DNA of 64,000 nucleotides from Streptomyces sp. PsTaAH-137 (GTDB lineage: Bacteria > Actinomycetota > Actinomycetes > Streptomycetales > Streptomycetaceae). Below, piece by piece: positions 60,848 to 64,000 of this stretch. The first letter of the stretch is position 1. The number at the start of each line of letters is the position of its first letter. The translations under genes were made by a program, and so were the position numbers. A model generated the notes under the pieces. The model saw only the letters and a program-made list of their open reading frames with translations, had not been told where the DNA came from and searched no databases. The stretch lies in NCBI RefSeq assembly GCF_003259365.1, contig NZ_QLLY01000001.1, forward strand, positions 124,001 to 188,000. Reading direction: 5' to 3'.

Positions 60848-63076
60848 ATGGTCGAGCCCTGGCAGGACACCGCACTGCCCGCCCACGTCCGGGCGGCGGA
60901 CCTGCTCGCCCGGATGACCCCCGAGGAGAAGGCCGCCCAGCTGTCCAGCGTGTGGCTCGGCACCGAGGACGACAGCGGCGCCGTCGAGGTGGCGCCGGGG
61001 CAGCACGCCTACGCCGACCGCTCCGCCGCCCTCGACAGCCTGCTGCCGTACGGGCTCGGGCACCTGACCCGCCCCTTCGGCACCGTGCCCGTCGAACCGG
61101 CCGAGGGGGCCGCCCGGCTCGCCGCGCTCCAGCGCACGATCCGCGCGGGCAACCGCTTCGCCCTGCCCGCCCTCGCCCACGAGGAATGCCTCACCGGATT
61201 CACCGCCTGGCAGGCCACCGTCTTCCCGACCCCGCTGGCCTGGGGCGCTACCTTCGACCCGGCCCTGGTCACCGACATGGCGCAGGCGATCGGCACGTCG
61301 ATGCGCGCGGTCGGCATCCACCAGGGGCTCGCCCCCGTCCTCGACGTCGTACGGGACCCCCGCTGGGGCCGCACCGAGGAGTCCATCGGCGAGGACCCCT
61401 ACCTCGTCGGCACCATCGGCACCGCCTACGTCCGCGGCCTTGAAGCAGCCGGCATCGTCGCCACCCTCAAGCACTTCGCCGCCTACTCGGCCTCCCGCGC
61501 CGCCCGCAACCACGCGCCCGCGTCGGTCGGCCCCCGCGAACTCGCCGACGTCCTGCTCCCACCGTTCGAGATGGCGGTCCGCGACGGAGGCGCCCGGTCC
61601 GTGATGCCCGCCTACAACGACATCGACGGCGTCCCCGGCCACGCCAACACCGGACTGCTCACCCAACTCCTGCGTGAAACCTGGCAGTTCACCGGCACGG
61701 TCGTCTCCGACTACTTCGGCCTGTCGTTCCTGGAGTCCGCCCACCGCGTCGCGGAGTCGACCACGGACGCCGCCCGGCTCGCCCTCGCAGCCGGAGTGGA
61801 CGTGGAACTGCCCGCCGCCCGCTGCGTCGACATCACCGACCTGCCCGCCGACGCGCTCCTCGACCGGGCCGCGCTGCGCGTCCTGACCCAGAAGTGCGAA
61901 CTCGGCCTGCTCGACCCGGACTGGGAACCGGTCACCGGCGACGCCACCGTCGACCTCGACCCGCCGCACATGCGGGACCTCGCCCGCCGCCTCGCCGAGG
62001 AATCGGTGGTGCTCCTCGCCAACGGCTCCGGCGTCCTCCCACTGCCCGCCGCCCCGCGCCTCGCCGTCGTCGGCCCGCTCGCCGACGAACAGGCCGCGAT
62101 GCTCGGCTGCTACACGTTCCCCCGGCACGTCGGCGTCAACCACCCCGAACTCCCGTCGGGTGTAGAGGTGTTGACCCTCGCCGAGGCCTTGCGCGCGGAG
62201 CTGCCCGACGCCGTGTTCGTCGCCGATCCGGCGGACGCGGATCTCTGCCTCGCCGTGGTCGGCGACCGCTCGGGCCTGTTCGGGCGCGGCTCCTCGGGGG
62301 AGGGCTGCGACGCCGCCGACCTCGAACTCCCCTACGTGCAGAGGGAGATCATCGATGCCGCGCTCGCCTCCGGGACGTCCACCGTCGTCGTCGTGCTCAG
62401 CGGGCGGCCCTACGCGCTCGGCCGCTGGGCGGACCGGGCCGCCGCCGTCGTCCAGGCGTTCTTCCCCGGCCAGGAGGGCGGCGCCGCCGTCGCCGGTGTG
62501 CTGAGCGGCCGCGTCGACCCGTCCGGGCGGCTCCCCGTCGGCGTACCGCGCCATCCCGGCGGTCAGCCCGCCCCGTATCTGGCGCCGCCGCTCGGCCGGC
62601 ACGGCGACCCCAGCAATGTGGACCCGACGCCGCTGCATCCCTTCGGCCACGGCCTGTCGTACACCACGTTCAGCTGGGACGCCCCGCACTGCGACAGCCC
62701 CGAACTCGCCACCGACGGCGAGACGACGCTCCGGTTCACCGTCCGCAACACCGGCGACCGGCCCGGCACCGAGGTCGTCCAGCTCTACCTGCACGACCCG
62801 GTCGGCTCCGTCGCCCGCCCCGAGGTCCGGCTCGTCGGCTACGCACGGGTGCCGCTCGACGCCGGGGCGAGCGCCGAGGTGCAGGCCACCTTCCCGGCCG
62901 ACCTGGCCGCGTACACCGGCGCCGACGGCCGCCGCACCGTCGAACCCGGCGCCCTCGAACTACGCGTCTCGGCTTCCGCCGAACACGTCCACCACATCGT
63001 GCCGCTCACCCTCACGGGCCCGGTGCGCGAGGTGGGGCACGAGCGCCGGATGCGGTGCGAGATGCGGGTCAAGTAG
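60848..63076 (+). CDS. Glycoside hydrolase family 3 beta-glycosidase
   Basis: A 742-residue GH3 enzyme. The nucleophile is D288 in GTVVSDYFGLSF, the acid/base is likely E485 in GSSGEGCDAADLELP, and the C-terminal fibronectin III-like domain starts near residue 620 (TEVVQLYLHDPVGSV). DVVRDPRWGRTEESIGEDPY and ATLKHFAAYSASRAARNHAP are conserved GH3 blocks. There is no signal peptide, so it hydrolyses the imported oligosaccharide inside the cell. Substrate choice (xylosidase versus glucosidase) is unresolved. The ATG follows GAGGAG. Its stop precedes a convergent inverted-repeat terminator. Confidence 0.91.
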   Translation: MVEPWQDTALPAHVRAADLLARMTPEEKAAQLSSVWLGTEDDSGAVEVAPGQHAYADRSAALDSLLPYGLGHLTRPFGTVPVEPAEGAARLAALQRTIRAGNRFALPALAHEECLTGFTAWQATVFPTPLAWGATFDPALVTDMAQAIGTSMRAVGIHQGLAPVLDVVRDPRWGRTEESIGEDPYLVGTIGTAYVRGLEAAGIVATLKHFAAYSASRAARNHAPASVGPRELADVLLPPFEMAVRDGGARSVMPAYNDIDGVPGHANTGLLTQLLRETWQFTGTVVSDYFGLSFLESAHRVAESTTDAARLALAAGVDVELPAARCVDITDLPADALLDRAALRVLTQKCELGLLDPDWEPVTGDATVDLDPPHMRDLARRLAEESVVLLANGSGVLPLPAAPRLAVVGPLADEQAAMLGCYTFPRHVGVNHPELPSGVEVLTLAEALRAELPDAVFVADPADADLCLAVVGDRSGLFGRGSSGEGCDAADLELPYVQREIIDAALASGTSTVVVVLSGRPYALGRWADRAAAVVQAFFPGQEGGAAVAGVLSGRVDPSGRLPVGVPRHPGGQPAPYLAPPLGRHGDPSNVDPTPLHPFGHGLSYTTFSWDAPHCDSPELATDGETTLRFTVRNTGDRPGTEVVQLYLHDPVGSVARPEVRLVGYARVPLDAGASAEVQATFPADLAAYTGADGRRTVEPGALELRVSASAEHVHHIVPLTLTGPVREVGHERRMRCEMRVK

Positions 63077-63120
63077 CTTTTTGAGGCGGTTCGTTCGTCT
63101 GCGGGTGCGCTGTGGCTGGC

Positions 63121-63210
63121 CGCGCAGTTCCCCGCGCCCCCGAAACGAGCTCCGCTCGTCCGGGGGAGGCTGCGCGAAGCGACTGTCTCAGGGGCGCGGG
63201 GAACCGCGCG
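63121..63210. terminator. Inverted copies of the dispersed GGGGCGCGGGGAAC element
   Basis: CGCGCAGTTCCCCGCGCCCC (63121-63140) and GGGGCGCGGGGAACCGCGCG (63191-63210) are inverted with one mismatch. An inner ACGAGC/GCTCGT hairpin lies between them. The structure lies between convergent GH3 and XRE genes and probably ends both transcripts. Confidence 0.75.
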
Positions 63211-63257
63211 AGAAGCCCCACCGGCCGTCAGCCGAACGACACCCGGATGTCCCGGCA

Positions 63258-64000
63258 TCAGCGCGGCGCCGGGCTCTGGATGAGATGCGCCGCGTGATGG
63301 ACGATCAGCTGCAACCCACCGGGCAGCCGCGACGTCGTCACCAGAACCGACGCCTCGCCGTACAACGGATGCCGCAACCGCCGCGCCGACGCCTCGGCCG
63401 GCAGCCGGGGCGAACGCGAGCGCCACAGCCCGGCCCCCAGCGGATCGGCGGCGATCCGTCCCGCGAGCGCCTGCAGCGTGGCGTCGGCCGGGATCTGCGC
63501 GAGGGCCGCGCGAACCCGGGCGACGGCATCGGCGCGGACCTCGTCGACATCGGCGAAGCGCCGCCCCGCGCCGTCGGTGAGCAGCCACAGCACGAGATTG
63601 CGGTCCCCGTCGGCCGCCCTGCCCGGGTCGCCGAAGAGCCGCGCCACCGACGCGTTCGCCGCCAGTACATTCCACGCGTGGTCCGTGATCAGCGCCGGGT
63701 TGGGCTCCATCAGGTCGATGTGAGCCAGCTCCTCGATGCTCGGCCGGCGTCGCTCCACGAGGTCGTACGGGGTGACGTCCGGGTCCGCCGCGAGCAGCAG
63801 GAAGGTTTCGCGCGGCTGTCCGGTCAGACCGAGACCGCCCGCCACGCGCTTGAGGCCGCCGAGGTCGATGCCGTGCCCCGCGCCCCGCTCCAGCGCCGTG
63901 TAGCGGTGCTCCGCCAGGCCCGTGGCGCGTGCCGCCTGCTCCACCGTCAGCCCCAGGGTCTGTCTCCGGCGTGTCAACAGACCGCTCAGTTGCGCGGCGC
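63258..64000 (-). CDS. XRE-type regulator with MmyB-like ligand domain, N-terminus off the window
   Basis: A minus-strand frame that stays open to the window edge; TTG at 63977 is only an internal codon, since the HTH homology (SGLLTRRRQTLGLTVEQAAR) extends beyond it. The C-terminal MmyB-like domain includes PYDLVERRRPSIEELAHIDL, ALITDHAWNVLAANASVARL and SRLPGGLQLIVHHA. MmyB-type domains bind fatty-acid-like ligands in regulators around secondary-metabolite genes. Its target may be divergent genes outside the window. Confidence 0.83.
   Translation of the reverse strand, partial: AAQLSGLLTRRRQTLGLTVEQAARATGLAEHRYTALERGAGHGIDLGGLKRVAGGLGLTGQPRETFLLLAADPDVTPYDLVERRRPSIEELAHIDLMEPNPALITDHAWNVLAANASVARLFGDPGRAADGDRNLVLWLLTDGAGRRFADVDEVRADAVARVRAALAQIPADATLQALAGRIAADPLGAGLWRSRSPRLPAEASARRLRHPLYGEASVLVTTSRLPGGLQLIVHHAAHLIQSPAPR

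Overview
The window is from a high-GC actinomycete, almost certainly a Streptomyces. Coding density is high, third positions are GC-saturated, GTG starts are common, 4-bp ATGA/GTGA gene overlaps are frequent, and typical Streptomyces families are present (OFA transporters, EboC-type prenyltransferase, EboA protein, MmyB-like regulator). No phage, plasmid, insertion sequence, CRISPR array or classical secondary-metabolite cluster is visible.

Region 1 (1-5.6 kb) and region 4 (28.3-40.2 kb) look like two halves of an oxalate/formate catabolic locus. The first half has a partial molybdopterin formate dehydrogenase, a ketopantoate-reductase-like protein, an OFA-type MFS carrier with its tiny companion protein, a KASIII-like enzyme and a GntR/FCD regulator. 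The second half has two more OFA carriers, an ADP-forming acyl-CoA ligase, a formyl-CoA transferase (frc), an oxalyl-CoA decarboxylase/2-hydroxyacyl-CoA lyase family ThDP enzyme, a divergent sucCD-like pair and an aldehyde dehydrogenase. Similar operator-like sequences lie in the divergent promoters of both halves and beside the GntR gene, which suggests one regulon.

Between the halves (8-28.2 kb) lie two linked carbohydrate/cyclitol modules. The first has a ROK regulator, a ribose/inositol-type ABC transporter whose ATPase and permease genes are separated by a 69-bp tandem-repeat array, a Gfo/Idh/MocA dehydrogenase, a TIM-barrel isomerase and a 1244-residue secreted protein (beta-propeller, PKD, CBM6-like, ThuA and DUF1080/3-keto-glycoside hydrolase domains). 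The second is a tightly coupled ebo-like operon: Ino1-like cyclase, EboC-like UbiA prenyltransferase, TIM-barrel protein, EboA, TatD-like EboB, EboE, a nucleotide-pyrophosphatase-like phosphatase and a Tat-exported TIM-barrel protein. No EboD-type cyclase is present, and an Ino1-like NAD-dependent cyclase stands first in the operon. This is the strongest candidate here for an incompletely described pathway.

Region 5 (40.3-40.9 kb) holds two tRNA-Leu(GAG) genes in a tandem duplication that includes their upstream flank. Region 6 (40.9-48.6 kb) is a peptide/nickel-type ABC transporter with a fused double ATPase and an S9 peptidase inside the operon. Region 7 (48.7-56.2 kb) is a mixed set: XRE-cupin regulator, SIS protein, SRPBCC protein, ARMT1-like phosphatase, lipoprotein, DHA2 drug exporter, PPOX/F420 protein and a lipoate ligase with its accessory domain at the N-terminus. 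Region 8 (56.3-63.1 kb) is a LacI-controlled oligosaccharide ABC transporter with a GH3 glycosidase; a 20-bp motif (17/20 identical) precedes both the lacI gene and the binding-protein gene and is the likely operator. The window ends inside an MmyB-like XRE regulator.
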